The notes under the pieces are model-generated. The model ran no database searches. It was given only the letters and a program-made list of their open reading frames with translations, and was not told the DNA's origin. A program made the position numbers and the translations under genes. DNA of 64,000 nucleotides from Microbulbifer yueqingensis (GTDB lineage Bacteria; Pseudomonadota; Gammaproteobacteria; Pseudomonadales; Cellvibrionaceae), in assembly GCF_900100355.1 (NCBI RefSeq), contig NZ_FNFH01000003.1, positions 496,001 to 560,000 on the forward strand, read 5' to 3'. Shown piece after piece: positions 27,627-36,996 of the stretch; positions within the stretch are counted from its first letter, which is position 1, and every line of letters begins with the position of its first letter.

Positions 27627-28634
27627 ATGGGCACAAATTCCTTCCGGGAGCCCAAGGTGGCCAGCAATCACAGCCGAGAGCTAGAAATCGCCAGACTGGC
27701 GCGGGACATCGCCCCGCGCCTCGATCATGTCTACGAGCGTGCGGCCCTGCTGCGCAGCGAGCTGCAACGCCTCGAGGACTCTCCGCGCCGGTTCGAGCAC
27801 TACCTGTTGCAGCCCGCCTTCGCCCGGGATGCCGCACTCCAACTGGAGGCCGGCTTCGACCGCCCCTTCGCCCTGGCTGGAGAGCTATATGCGGCCCTGG
27901 ACCACCGGGACAGCGCCGGCGGAGATGCCAGGACCACCCTGCAGGTTCCGGGTCTGCTGGCCGTTCCGCGGCGGACGATCGACGCCGCGGCCGAACTCAA
28001 TCTCGCCAAACAGGGCTTTGCCACCGCCGTGAGCGAATTCAGGCGGGCCCTGGATCACCGCCCCGCCTCCGAGCGCGACCAGCGCCTGCGGGAGCTGCTT
28101 GCCGATGCAGGCCACCCCCGCGCACATCTCAGGCAGTGCTACCGGCAGGTCCTGCTCTGCCCCGCACACCCGGATGCCATCGCCCTGTCATGGATCAAGG
28201 CGCGCAAGTCCATTCGCAAGGTCACCGCGGACTGGTGTGAACAGAAGCTGGTGAAGCTGGACCCGCAGGGCGCGGACCCCGGCATCCAGTACCAGCGCCA
28301 ACTGCTGGCCGGGCTCGACCGGCGCCAGCACGGCGACCTGCGGCAGGTCCAGCTACAGAGCCGGCCCAACCTGCAGGTGGCGGAAATTTTCCGAGGGGAC
28401 AACGTTCAAGGTAAGAATGCGGAAGGTGGCGGCCAGGCCGGGGAGGAATACCGGCAGGTTGGCTATGCGGCCATGCCGGTGCTGGTCCTGGCCGATGAGA
28501 AAGGCCGCCTGCCGGAATTCACCCGCGTGGGCGACGAGCCTGCGGCGGGCCGGCGACGCCAGCGGCGGGACCTCGCACTGTCGCGGGAGCCATTCTTACC
28601 GGCCCTGCGGGTATACCTGCGCAATTCGTCCTGA
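27627..28634 (+). CDS. tus: Tus-like DNA replication terminus site-binding protein
   Basis: 335 residues that line up along their length with E. coli Tus (309 aa). LQVPGLLAVPRRTID matches VRLPGVLCYQVDNLS; the segment DAIALSWIKARKSIRKV matches the interdomain strand region ATLRFGWANKHIIKNL; VAEIFRGDNVQGK matches IARVWYKGDQKQV; and the end PALRVYLRN matches PRLHLYVAD. Tus binds Ter DNA and stops the DnaB helicase from one side. It has no signal peptide. It stands alone and faces away from the TENA-like gene. A linker richer in Gly/Glu (around 255-275) makes it longer than E. coli Tus. Confidence 0.82.
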   Translation: MGTNSFREPKVASNHSRELEIARLARDIAPRLDHVYERAALLRSELQRLEDSPRRFEHYLLQPAFARDAALQLEAGFDRPFALAGELYAALDHRDSAGGDARTTLQVPGLLAVPRRTIDAAAELNLAKQGFATAVSEFRRALDHRPASERDQRLRELLADAGHPRAHLRQCYRQVLLCPAHPDAIALSWIKARKSIRKVTADWCEQKLVKLDPQGADPGIQYQRQLLAGLDRRQHGDLRQVQLQSRPNLQVAEIFRGDNVQGKNAEGGGQAGEEYRQVGYAAMPVLVLADEKGRLPEFTRVGDEPAAGRRRQRRDLALSREPFLPALRVYLRNSS

Positions 28635-28669
28635 AGCATGGGGACGCTTAACGCACGGCACCAGTTCAG

Positions 28670-29104
28670 TCAGGACTGGGCGAGCCCGGCGAGGGTCTGC
28701 TCTACGTCATCTTCGCAGCGCTTGAACAGCTCCCGGTAATTCTCTCGCAGAGGTGCCAGCTCGTCACCGCGCAACAGGGTGAGCAGCTCATGTTCGGCAT
28801 CGCGCCGCTGCAGCAGCACCCTGGTGGTTTCATCGGGGGAAAACATGGCTTCCAGCCGCTGCAGTAACTGCTCGCCGGTTTCCCGGTCGCGGTCGGGCAC
28901 CGACGGCAGCTCCCCCAACGCCCGGATTTCTTCCGCCACACGCTCGGCGAGCTCGTCCCGACCGCGGGCAATTGCCAGGCAGCGCTCGCTGGCCTCCGGA
29001 TCATCCAGGAACTCGGCCGCATCGCGGTAATTGTCCGCGCTGTGCCTGAACGCCATGTGCAGGTCGTTGAGGGCTGTTTCCCTGTCGTCTCGAATCAGTG
29101 CCAT
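28670..29104 (-). CDS. DUF2383-type ferritin-like protein
   Basis: 144 residues, soluble and helical. MALIRDDRETALNDLHMAFRH and the ARGRDELAERV and RRDAEHELL segments fit the PA2169/DUF2383 ferritin-like proteins. Acidic and His residues (ALNDLHMAFRHSADNY; DAEHELL) suggest, but do not prove, metal binding. Its start overlaps the end of the lipid-kinase-like gene by 10 nt, so they form an operon. Confidence 0.65.
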   Translation of the reverse strand: MALIRDDRETALNDLHMAFRHSADNYRDAAEFLDDPEASERCLAIARGRDELAERVAEEIRALGELPSVPDRDRETGEQLLQRLEAMFSPDETTRVLLQRRDAEHELLTLLRGDELAPLRENYRELFKRCEDDVEQTLAGLAQS

Positions 29105-30054
29105 GCTTCGCCGTTCTCCATATCAGAATTGGGTCTCCCGCCGGTACGCCGCTCACCAGAGAGTCCGGCATTACCGCGGGCAGTGAGTTCCGGCGCATCC
29201 CGGGGTACGACCACCTCGAGTACCTTTTCCCTTACCTTAAAGGTCGCCGGCGTCTGTGTCACCGGCTCGCCGTCGGCATGCACCTCCATGTGCTCGGGGT
29301 TGGTGTCGATCTCTATCTCGCGGCCGGCGGCGTTGAAAACGCGCCGTACCAGGTCGTGCCTGCCGCCGCGCAGCAACGGTGCAAGGGTCACCAGCTCCCA
29401 GAGCCGCTGCGGCCGCACACTGTACAGATCCAGCAGCCCGTCGTTGATGGTTGCGTCCTGGTCGACCACATTGCCGCCACCATAGAAGCGGCCGTTACCC
29501 ACCGCCAGCTGGATGGAGCGCAGGGAGTGCTCGTGCCCGTCGATCTTCAGCCGCACCCGGAACTGGTCGCTGCGGGCCAGCGCCGCGCCCATCGCCTTGA
29601 AGTAACTGAATACGCCCCAGCGCTTCTTGACCTCGTCAGTCAACTCCCGGGTTACATGGACACCCAGGCCGATGTTCGCAACATTGAAAAAATAGTGGCC
29701 GTTCACCTCACCCAGGTCGATCCGGGTGCGGTGGTTGTCGGCGATCACGGCAAAGGCGCGCTCCAGGTCGCTGCCAATCCCCAGCGACCGCGCCAGGTCG
29801 TTGGCGGTGCCAAGTGGCAGGACGGCCAGCGGTTGCCCGCATTCCAGCAATACCCCCGCGGCCGCGCTGATGGTGCCATCGCCGCCGCCAATGATAACCA
29901 GGTCGAACTCATCGCAGCGCGAGCGGATCGCCTCGTGCATTTCTTCCACGCTGCCCGATTCCACCCGCTCTACCTCTATGCCCGCCTCGCGCAACTGCTC
30001 CAGGCCTGCCGCCAGGTCTGCAACGGCTGCGGCACGGCTTTTCGGGTTGAGCAC
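29095..30054 (-). CDS. YegS/DAGK-like lipid kinase
   Basis: Diacylglycerol-kinase catalytic domain protein that would phosphorylate a membrane lipid on the cytosolic side. 319 residues with the nucleotide-binding VIIGGGDGTISAAAGVLL and the LGTANDLARSLGI signature. The frame continues upstream of the first usable start codon GTG 30054 without ATG/GTG/TTG, encoding QRALLV before LNPKSRA, which looks like genuine family sequence; an AGGAG lies 8 nt before an ATC at about 30093. The true start may therefore be non-canonical. Confidence 0.85.
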   Translation of the reverse strand: MLNPKSRAAAVADLAAGLEQLREAGIEVERVESGSVEEMHEAIRSRCDEFDLVIIGGGDGTISAAAGVLLECGQPLAVLPLGTANDLARSLGIGSDLERAFAVIADNHRTRIDLGEVNGHYFFNVANIGLGVHVTRELTDEVKKRWGVFSYFKAMGAALARSDQFRVRLKIDGHEHSLRSIQLAVGNGRFYGGGNVVDQDATINDGLLDLYSVRPQRLWELVTLAPLLRGGRHDLVRRVFNAAGREIEIDTNPEHMEVHADGEPVTQTPATFKVREKVLEVVVPRDAPELTARGNAGLSGERRTGGRPNSDMENGEAWH

Positions 30055-30181
30055 TAGCAGGGCGCGCTGTGGCGCCGGTGGTGACTGGCCGATGGGGGCA
30101 ACTCCTGTTTCTGAACGGGCGCGGGACCTGCGCGGGCGCCCACCTGATCCTGTTAAAGCTTAGCCGTGCCCGGCCGGGGCC

Positions 30182-30637
30182 TCAGGCCCGCTGCAGGCCG
30201 GGCGCAACGAAGCGCAGGTAGTAAGCGACCGAGAGCCCGTAAAAGTCCTCGTCGATGCGCCGGCGCAATTCCACCAGCGAAACACCCCGGGCCTGGGGCG
30301 TCGGCTGCAGGCCATACTCAGCCGGCTCGCGGATCTGGCTGGCGCCGGCCCGCAACAATTCAAACACCCAGCAATACGGGCTCTGCTGCTCGTCGAACCG
30401 GATCTGCTGGTGGCGCAGCTGCGCCTCCAGCAACGCCTGGTCGACAATCTCCAGCTGGCTGCGCACGGCATTGGCCAGGTAGCCTTCGCGACGGTCGGCA
30501 ATAATCCGCCGCTGCTCCTCGGTATAGGCGTTCCAGTCAATCACCTCGTGGGCGAAACGCTTGCAGCCGCGACAGACATCGTCGCCAATGCCGGTAGAAC
30601 AGACGCCGATACAGGGAGTACGGACTTTCTTGTACAT
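30182..30637 (-). CDS. DUF1289 domain protein
   Basis: 151 residues. The N-terminal CIGVCSTGIGDDVCRGCKRF with four Cys (about 9-25) is the DUF1289 zinc-ribbon-like signature, followed by a region (WNAYTEEQRRII) also typical. The C-terminal part from about 75 is an additional helical segment not found in the short members of the family. ATG 30637. Monocistronic and divergent from acnB. Function unknown. Confidence 0.8.
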   Translation of the reverse strand: MYKKVRTPCIGVCSTGIGDDVCRGCKRFAHEVIDWNAYTEEQRRIIADRREGYLANAVRSQLEIVDQALLEAQLRHQQIRFDEQQSPYCWVFELLRAGASQIREPAEYGLQPTPQARGVSLVELRRRIDEDFYGLSVAYYLRFVAPGLQRA

Positions 30638-30803
30638 CTATTAACCAGAAGCTTGCAGTGGTTTCATGAGCCGGCCGCAGAACGGCGATAAAATCGAGCC
30701 CGTAGACTATTTTGTTTGCATCCTGATGGGAAGATGCCCGCCCACCTGTGCGCACTTTACGACCAAAATTCACCGCACAAATAGTCGTAATTCGCGTAAG
30801 TTA

Positions 30804-30849
30804 TTGATTTTTCAATCAACTTAACAGCTGTGGGGCTTTCCTGTAGAAT
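30804..30849 (+). promoter_or_regulatory. acnB promoter with upstream inverted repeat
   Basis: TTAACA (30821-30826), 17-nt spacer, TAGAAT (30844-30849) is a good sigma70 promoter about 100 nt before the acnB start. Just upstream TTGATTtttcAATCAA (30804-30819) is a perfect inverted repeat. It resembles an FNR/CRP-type site but the half-sites are two bases too far apart for FNR. Confidence 0.65.
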
Positions 30850-30956
30850 CCGCGCCCATCCCCAGCGGCCAAGAAACCGGGAAAACCCGCAGTGAAATAA
30901 CCGCGGTGAATTCCACCAGCTGTTGGTCCACCCCACACACAAAGAGGGACTTATCC

Positions 30957-33572
30957 GTGCTTGAAGCCTATCGCAAACACGTCGCCGAACGCGCCGAACA
31001 GGGTATTCCGCCCAAGCCTCTGGACGCCGAACAAGTGGCCGGGCTGGTGGAACTGCTGAAGAACCCGCCTGCCGGCGAAGAGCAGGAACTGGTAGACCTG
31101 ATTACCCACCGCGTACCGCCGGGTGTGGACGAGGCCGCATACGTGAAGGCCGGCTTCCTGTCCGCCGTCGCCAAGGGCGAGACCGAATCCCCGCTGATCG
31201 ACCGCGCCCACGCGGTGAAACTGCTGGGCCAGATGCTGGGTGGCTACAACATCTCCACCCTGGTTGACCTGCTCGACGACGGCGAGCTGGCCGAGCTGGC
31301 TGCCGAGCAGCTGAAAGGCACCCTGCTGATGTTCGACGCCTTCCACGACGTGGAAGAGAAAGCCAAGGCTGGCAACAAGCATGCCCAGGCGGTGATGGAA
31401 TCCTGGGCCGAGGGCGAGTGGTTCACCCAGCGCGAAGCCGTGCCCGAGAGCATCAAGGTTGCCGTATTCAAGGTCACCGGCGAAACCAACACCGACGACC
31501 TGTCCCCTGCCCCCGATGCATGGTCCCGCCCGGACATCCCCCTGCACGCGCTGGCCATGTACAAGATGAAGCGCGACGGCCTGGAACCGGAAGAGCCCGG
31601 CGTCACCGGCCCGCTGAAGCAGATCGAGGAAGTGAAGGCCAAGGGCCTGCCGGTCGCCTTCGTCGGCGACGTGGTCGGCACCGGTTCCTCACGCAAGTCC
31701 GCCACCAACTCCGTGCTGTGGTACTTCGGCGAGGAGATGCGCGGCGTTCCCAACAAGAAGTCCGGCGGCATCTGTATCGGCGGCAAGGTGGCCCCGATCT
31801 TCTACAACACCATGGAAGACGCCGGCGCGCTCGTTTTTGAAGCCCCGGTCGACGACCTGAACATGGGCGACATCATCGAGATCCGCCCGTACGAAGGCAA
31901 GATCCTGTCCGAGGACGGCAAGGTCCTGTCCGAGTTTGAACTGAAGTCCGACGTGCTGCTCGACGAGGTTCGCGCCGGTGGCCGTATCAACCTGATCATC
32001 GGCCGCGGCCTGACCACCCGTGCCCGCGAGTCCCTGGGCATGGGCCCGACCGACCTGTTCCGCAAGCCCGAGCAGCCCAACGACACCGGCAAGGGTTACA
32101 CCCTGGCCCAGAAGATGGTGGGCAAGGCCTGCGGCATGGAGGGCGTGCGCCCGGGTACCTACTGCGAGCCCAAGATGACCACCGTTGGCTCCCAGGACAC
32201 CACCGGCCCGATGACCCGCGACGAGCTGAAGGACCTGGCCTGCCTGGGCTTCCAGGCCGAGCTGGTGATGCAGTCCTTCTGCCACACCGCCGCCTACCCG
32301 AAGCCGGTAGACATCGACACCCAGCACAAGCTGCCGGACTTCATCATGAACCGCGGCGGTGTTTCCCTGCGCCCGGCGGACGGCATCATCCACAGCTGGC
32401 TGAACCGCATGCTGCTGCCCGACACCGTGGGCACCGGCGGCGACTCCCACACCCGCTTCCCGATGGGCATCTCCTTCCCGGCGGGCTCCGGCCTGGTGGC
32501 CTTCGCCGCCGCCACCGGTGTCATGCCGCTAGATATGCCGGAATCCGTGCTGGTGCGCTTCAAGGGTGAAATGCAGCCGGGTATCACCCTGCGCGACCTG
32601 GTACACGCCATCCCCTACTACGGCATCAAGCAGGGCCTGCTGACCGTGGAGAAGAAAGGCAAGAAGAATGCCTTCTCCGGCCGCATCCTTGAGATCGAGG
32701 GCCTGGACAACCTGACCGTGGAGCAGGCATTCGAGCTGTCCGACGCCTCCGCCGAGCGCTCCGCCGCCGGCTGTACCATCAAGCTGTCGGAAGAGACCAT
32801 CGCCGAGTACCTGCGCTCCAACATCACCCTGCTGCGCTGGATGATCGCCGAGGGCTACGGTTCCCGCCGCACCCTGGAGCGCCGCGCGCGCGCCATGGAA
32901 GAGTGGCTGGAGAACCCGCAGCTGATGGAAGCCGACAAGGACGCCGAGTACGCCGAGGTGATCGAGATCGACCTGGCCGAGATCAAGGAGCCCATCGTCT
33001 GCGCCCCGAACGACCCGGACGACGCGCGCCTGCTGTCTGAAGTGGCCGGCGACAAGGTGGACGAGGTGTTCCTGGGCTCCTGCATGACCAACATCGGCCA
33101 CTTCCGCGCCGCGGGCAAGCTGCTGTCCCAGCACAAGGGCAGCATCCCCACCCGCATGTGGATTGCCCCGCCCACCAAGATGGACGAGCACCAGCTGATG
33201 GAGGAAGGCTACTACAACATCTACGGCGCCTCCGGTGCCCGCACCGAGATGCCCGGTTGCTCCCTGTGTATGGGTAACCAAGCGCGCGTGGCGGCCAACA
33301 GCACCGTGCTGTCCACCTCCACCCGTAACTTCCCCAACCGCCTGGGCGACGGTGCCAACGTGTACCTGACCTCTGCGGAACTGGCCTCAGTGGGCGCCAT
33401 CCTGGGCAAACTGCCCACCCCGGCGGAGTACCAGGAATACGCGAAGAACATCAACTCCATGGCGGCAGAGATCTACCGCTACATGAATTTCGACCAGATC
33501 GAGGAGTTCCAGAAGTCTGCCGAGGAAGGCAAGCGGATCGCCGCGACCGAGATTCAGGAAGTGAGTGTTTAA
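30957..33572 (+). CDS. acnB: aconitate hydratase B
   Basis: TCA-cycle aconitase, citrate to isocitrate through cis-aconitate. 871 residues from GTG 30957, where homology to E. coli AcnB begins ([15 protein letters not shown]) and GAGGGA lies upstream. The order HEAT-like domain, swivel domain, then the cluster-binding domains is intact. The [4Fe-4S] cysteines are in FLGSCMTN (first) and CSLCMGNQ (second and third). Followed by a strong terminator. Part of its C-terminal half recurs as a decayed fragment 1.5 kb downstream. Confidence 0.96.
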   Translation: MLEAYRKHVAERAEQGIPPKPLDAEQVAGLVELLKNPPAGEEQELVDLITHRVPPGVDEAAYVKAGFLSAVAKGETESPLIDRAHAVKLLGQMLGGYNISTLVDLLDDGELAELAAEQLKGTLLMFDAFHDVEEKAKAGNKHAQAVMESWAEGEWFTQREAVPESIKVAVFKVTGETNTDDLSPAPDAWSRPDIPLHALAMYKMKRDGLEPEEPGVTGPLKQIEEVKAKGLPVAFVGDVVGTGSSRKSATNSVLWYFGEEMRGVPNKKSGGICIGGKVAPIFYNTMEDAGALVFEAPVDDLNMGDIIEIRPYEGKILSEDGKVLSEFELKSDVLLDEVRAGGRINLIIGRGLTTRARESLGMGPTDLFRKPEQPNDTGKGYTLAQKMVGKACGMEGVRPGTYCEPKMTTVGSQDTTGPMTRDELKDLACLGFQAELVMQSFCHTAAYPKPVDIDTQHKLPDFIMNRGGVSLRPADGIIHSWLNRMLLPDTVGTGGDSHTRFPMGISFPAGSGLVAFAAATGVMPLDMPESVLVRFKGEMQPGITLRDLVHAIPYYGIKQGLLTVEKKGKKNAFSGRILEIEGLDNLTVEQAFELSDASAERSAAGCTIKLSEETIAEYLRSNITLLRWMIAEGYGSRRTLERRARAMEEWLENPQLMEADKDAEYAEVIEIDLAEIKEPIVCAPNDPDDARLLSEVAGDKVDEVFLGSCMTNIGHFRAAGKLLSQHKGSIPTRMWIAPPTKMDEHQLMEEGYYNIYGASGARTEMPGCSLCMGNQARVAANSTVLSTSTRNFPNRLGDGANVYLTSAELASVGAILGKLPTPAEYQEYAKNINSMAAEIYRYMNFDQIEEFQKSAEEGKRIAATEIQEVSV

Positions 33573-33596
33573 GCGCTAGTCTGGCCTGAAACGAAA

Positions 33597-33627
33597 AGCC
33601 CCGCCCTGTAAGGCGGGGCTTTTTTTG
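33597..33627 (+). terminator. intrinsic terminator of acnB
   Basis: AGCCCCGCC / GGCGGGGCT stem with loop ctgtaa, followed by seven T, 25 nt after the acnB stop. Confidence 0.92.
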
Positions 33628-33968
33628 TTCATTCCCATCTGAAAACCTACGCTCGATCCGACACTCCTAGGGGCACCTACCCGCCTCTAGACTTCCCCCC
33701 TCCTTAGCCGGTACTCCCAGAGAGCACTGGATTTCCATACCACTCTGCCTCGTAGACATTAACAAACGATGCTTTTCATTGACATCACCGGCCTCCCCTA
33801 TAGCATTAGAATTTGGGTCACCCACACCCCAGCCACAACGTCGATTTGATCAAGTTTTTACGGGATATTCCCGCTATCGCCGTGGTTCCTAAGAGCAACA
33901 AAAACATGGAGGAAGCGAACCTTGAGCAGCAATCATAATTTTGGAGTCAGCGAGGCTCACGCAAAAAA
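33628..33968. other. AT-richer gap after acnB
   Basis: No gene or clear signal. At 33906-33912 there is GGAGGAA followed by a TTG-started 16-codon frame ending at 33971, immediately before the next ORF. This marks the change from GC-rich core to the AT-richer 33.6-41.2 kb region. Confidence 0.5.
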
Positions 33969-34310
33969 GTGATTATTTTTTGCTCTATTGATGAAGTCAG
34001 CTTTGGCATATACGGGGATTTTGAAGGCGGGAAGGAAATCGGATCGCTAAGAGTTCACAATGATGGCCGGGTATCCTTTGGAACTATCTCGCAAGCACCC
34101 GGAACCTGTGATTACTGGGGCTACCAGTTTTCATTTGATGCAACCACAGAAGGCGGGAAAAACATGCTGAGCTTCATATTGTCAGCTAAGGCCATGAATA
34201 AACCCATAAATATATGGTATTCACCCGCTCCAAACCCGGGAACTAATCAGACCAGCGGTTGCACAGAATTGAATTTGGCAGTTCCATCTAGCCTGGCTTT
34301 TCAAAAATAA
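33969..34310 (+). CDS. two-cysteine small-protein family, member 1 (no signal peptide; probably decayed)
   Basis: 113 residues from GTG. The C-terminal half fits the local family: GTCDYWGYQF, then KNMLSFILSAKAMNKPINIWY and a final Cys (TSGCTELNLAV). Other members have a 17-25 residue signal peptide, but here the N-terminus is DEVSFGIYGDFEGG with no hydrophobic stretch and no binding site for the GTG. It is thus probably a 5'-truncated or frame-disrupted copy, although a cytosolic variant cannot be excluded. Confidence 0.5.
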   Translation: MIIFCSIDEVSFGIYGDFEGGKEIGSLRVHNDGRVSFGTISQAPGTCDYWGYQFSFDATTEGGKNMLSFILSAKAMNKPINIWYSPAPNPGTNQTSGCTELNLAVPSSLAFQK

Positions 34311-34467
34311 AGCCGCGTTCTTCCTTCCTCTTCCGTGCTCTGACCTCTGTCTGGAGGAAGCAGGAGTCTGATTGCCGCTGGATTACCCGCGCTAGCGACG
34401 TCCAAAACCGACCTCCAAGATGGAAACCTGGCATTTATATCTAGGCCATGTGGGTAATGACCAGCTT

Positions 34468-34726
34468 CAAGCGCCGCGCGCGCGTCATGGAAGAGTGGCT
34501 GGAGAACCCGTAGCTGATGGATGCCGACAAGGACACCGAGTATGTCGAGGTGATCGAGATCGGCCTGGCCGAGGTCAAGGAACCGTTCGTTTGCGCCCCG
34601 GACGAAGCGCACCTGCTGTCTGAAGTTGCCGGCGACAAGGTGGACGAGGTGTTCCTTGGCTCCTGCATGACCATCGGCCACTTCCGCGCCGCGGGCAAGC
34701 TGTTATCCCAGCAAAAAGGCAGCTAA
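34468..34726 (+). pseudogene. internal fragment of an acnB homologue
   Basis: Matches acnB codons about 640-729 of the intact gene 1.5 kb upstream, from [13 protein letters not shown] to [16 protein letters not shown] codon has become TAG near 34510, and there are two in-frame deletions relative to acnB (9 nt in the [10 protein letters not shown] region, 3 nt removing Asn after the cluster Cys in SCMT). Many differences are at third positions or conservative (IKEPIV to VKEPFV). It has neither start nor the other cluster cysteines and cannot be functional aconitase. Confidence 0.85.
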
Positions 34727-34816
34727 TCTTTATTCCACGTCAATAAAAAGGATGACGCTCGCATTCCCTCTACTTATAATTAGAAAAACCATTAAGTTAA
34801 AGTTTAGGAGAAAACC

Positions 34817-35152
34817 ATGAAGATACAAATCTGCTTGCTAACCTTATTTTCAACCTACTTCCATTCTGCTTTTTCTCATGCCGCCAGCACTGGTCCTCAT
34901 TATATAGAGACCGTTAAAGCACAGTGGACTGGCACCTATGTAAAGCTGAAAGATTTTGTCAATAGCGACACGTCTGTACAATGCGAGGGTAGCACCTTCT
35001 ACTTCACTAGCAGCACAGCCAATTACGAAACCAGGACTTCTTTTCTCCTCGCTGCCTTTATGGCAGGAAAACCAGTGAACATCACTTACTATGACTGCAG
35101 TTCAAGTTCACCTCATATTGAAGTTGGGTCCGTGCTGCTGTCCCAAGAATAA
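34817..35152 (+). CDS. small secreted two-cysteine protein, member 2
   Basis: 111 residues with a signal peptide (KIQICLLTLFSTYFHSAFSHA). Mature part: VKAQWTGTYVKL, Cys in SVQCEG, YFTSSTANYE, then TSFLLAAFMAGKPVNITYYDC and IEVGSVLL. TAGGAG lies 8 nt before ATG. The pattern V..V..W - LYV - C - LLAA..GK.V.I - C - V.V is shared with seven neighbours. Function unknown; a periplasmic or extracellular beta-rich domain with one disulfide is inferred. Confidence 0.75.
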   Translation: MKIQICLLTLFSTYFHSAFSHAASTGPHYIETVKAQWTGTYVKLKDFVNSDTSVQCEGSTFYFTSSTANYETRTSFLLAAFMAGKPVNITYYDCSSSSPHIEVGSVLLSQE

Positions 35153-35350
35153 TCTTTGAAGCGAGCAGCAGTAGCTGCTCATTATTTTTACTCACTTGGC
35201 CTGCTAAAATGCTCTTTAGGAATTGGCCAACTCCGAGCCAGCACAGTTTCAACACTCTATAAACTAATGAACAGGCTAAATTTACCACGTCATCATATAG
35301 ATCCTAAACTAGGCAGAACCCACAGCTTGCCCATCGCCGACAATCTCGAT

Positions 35351-35677
35351 TTACTTAAGCTTGACCATGACAATCTGTGGGCGATCTGCTGAACATTGGC
35401 TACCGATTATAGTAAAAATTACCGGCTTTCCTGATGCATAAGCTGTCAAGACCATCGACTTTGATATATCCGACGCGCCTCCTGCCATATGGTATTTATC
35501 CTCATAGCGACAATCGAAAGGATTAACGAGACTAGCCTCATCGGTCTTGATATACAAGCCATCACCGGAAGTCCAGTTTTCCACCGCAACAATTTTGACT
35601 GCCGCAGTTTGCATATTAGAGCCGTGCGTAAGACCACAAGCAAGCATAAGGACCGAAACCAGAATAATTCGATTCAT
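35351..35677 (-). CDS. small secreted two-cysteine protein, member 3
   Basis: 108 residues, signal peptide NRIILVSVLMLACGLTHGS. Mature: VKIVAVENWTSGDGLYIKT, NPFDCRYEDKYHM, SMVLTAYASGKPVIFTI, QCSADRPQIVMVKL. It is the clearest match to member 4 (VKI..I..W, LYVETD, NPASC, VVLAAITSG, CAPENRPIIVQV). AGGAG about 6 nt before ATG. Transcribed opposite to member 2. Confidence 0.78.
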   Translation of the reverse strand: MNRIILVSVLMLACGLTHGSNMQTAAVKIVAVENWTSGDGLYIKTDEASLVNPFDCRYEDKYHMAGGASDISKSMVLTAYASGKPVIFTIIGSQCSADRPQIVMVKLK

Positions 35678-35861
35678 GAAGAACTCCTATAATAAATTTT
35701 GAGCCAACCTACAGAAACAATGAGAGGCTGCGGTCCTGCTTAGCGAACACGGAGGAACTTGCTGTTCGCCATGAAAGTTGCGTGGCTAGGGCAGTCGTCT
35801 CGGGGAGATACGTTTCCCTTTCTAATAACAACACCCACGGATAAAATTCAATCTTGGCGAG

Positions 35862-36215
35862 TCATTGATAAAGGGCTACCTGAACGATTATTGGTCGGTT
35901 TTCGGGCGCACAACCACCGCCACCTATATTTAACCCCGGATCCGCGCCAGAGGTTATTGCAGCCAATACTACTGAGCGACTCACCGCTGAGGTGGCTTTC
36001 ACGTGATAGCCCTCCAACTTTGAACAGCTAGCCGGGTTGGTCAAAATTTCCTGATCAGTCTCGACATATAATGAGTCATTTGGATAATTCTCTGTACCAA
36101 CCCATTTTGATATTTTTATAATTTTTACACGTCCAGTGGCCTCATTCGTAGCCGAATAGCTTAAACCCAGTGTGAAAACGATCAGAAGAATAGAACGCTT
36201 ACCATTAAAACTCAT
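35862..36215 (-). CDS. small secreted two-cysteine protein, member 4
   Basis: 117 residues with a signal peptide (about 1-22, ILLIVFTLGLSYSA). Mature: VKIIKISKWVGTENYPNDSLYV, LTNPASCSKLEGYHV, RSVVLAAITSGADPGLNI, GGCAPENRPIIVQVAL. About half of the positions match member 3, so the two are the most recent duplicates; the GKPV of member 3 is GADP here. Same strand as members 3 and 5. Confidence 0.75.
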   Translation of the reverse strand: MSFNGKRSILLIVFTLGLSYSATNEATGRVKIIKISKWVGTENYPNDSLYVETDQEILTNPASCSKLEGYHVKATSAVSRSVVLAAITSGADPGLNIGGGGCAPENRPIIVQVALYQ

Positions 36216-36369
36216 TACGTTTTCCTACCAGGTATCGACTAACTGAAATTCTGAGACCGAAATTTCAAAGTGTGTCACACACTATATAGTTTTAGAGGTG
36301 CCTTAGAGATTACCCCTTTAACTGTAAGTAAACTCAGCTCAAAATCGGTTAATACGAATCATCGCCTTG

Positions 36370-36714
36370 TTATTGTGGTACTGTTTTTACATGTTGGATC
36401 AGTGGGTAGCCATCAGAAGTATGCGGGCTGCAGCCCTCGACCCACAGCCGCACCTGTTTGCCTGACGTGTAGGCGGCAAGCATCAATGCGTAAATCTCGC
36501 TGAAAGCCGGATTATCCAGCTTACTGACCACATACCAAGTCGGGTCACAATCAGCATTTACTGAAGCATCGGATATTTGGAAAATACCGTAGCCGCCATG
36601 GCCGGAATGCGCGTAAGCGACCTCTATATCGACCGGTGGCGTCCAGGTACCTGCGCTTGCGGGCACTGTGAACAAGGCAAAAGCGGGCAAAATTGCCTGG
36701 AAAGCTCTTTTCAT
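36370..36714 (-). CDS. small secreted two-cysteine protein, member 5
   Basis: 114 residues, signal peptide FQAILPAFALFTVPASA. Mature: VDIEVAYAHSGHGGYGIFQI, ADCDPTWYVVSKL, EIYALMLAAYTSGKQVRLWV, EGCSPHTSDGYPLIQHV. It has the two Cys in family position and the LMLAAYTSGKQVRL core. Own gap of about 280 nt upstream (36715-36996) in which I see only a possible promoter for this gene. Confidence 0.75.
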   Translation of the reverse strand: MKRAFQAILPAFALFTVPASAGTWTPPVDIEVAYAHSGHGGYGIFQISDASVNADCDPTWYVVSKLDNPAFSEIYALMLAAYTSGKQVRLWVEGCSPHTSDGYPLIQHVKTVPQ

Positions 36715-36996
36715 AATCTGACCTTTTTAAAACAATTATTTGCATTACTCGAAAACAAAAATTAGCAGACTGTACATCGACAGTTGCTCACGTGGTATAA
36801 GCAGCCAGCACGAGGCTCAGCTGTGCTTTGCTTTGCTACCTTCAATGTTAATTTGAAATGCATAGTACCAACCATGGTTGCTGGCAGATACGGGCCAGCT
36901 CACTCCACGAGGCTTCATCATTATATATCCCGCACTCTCTCGCAAAATTACCGATCTTTATTTAAAAGAAAACATAAAGATATAGCGGCACATGAA

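Noticed and set aside
27627-28634. Plasmid replication or partition protein instead of Tus
   Set aside because: The alignment with Tus runs through to the C-terminal strand, and there are no plasmid genes around.
30804-30819. FNR box upstream of acnB
   Set aside because: TTGAT and ATCAA are there but separated by 6 bases instead of 4, so I list it only as an inverted repeat.
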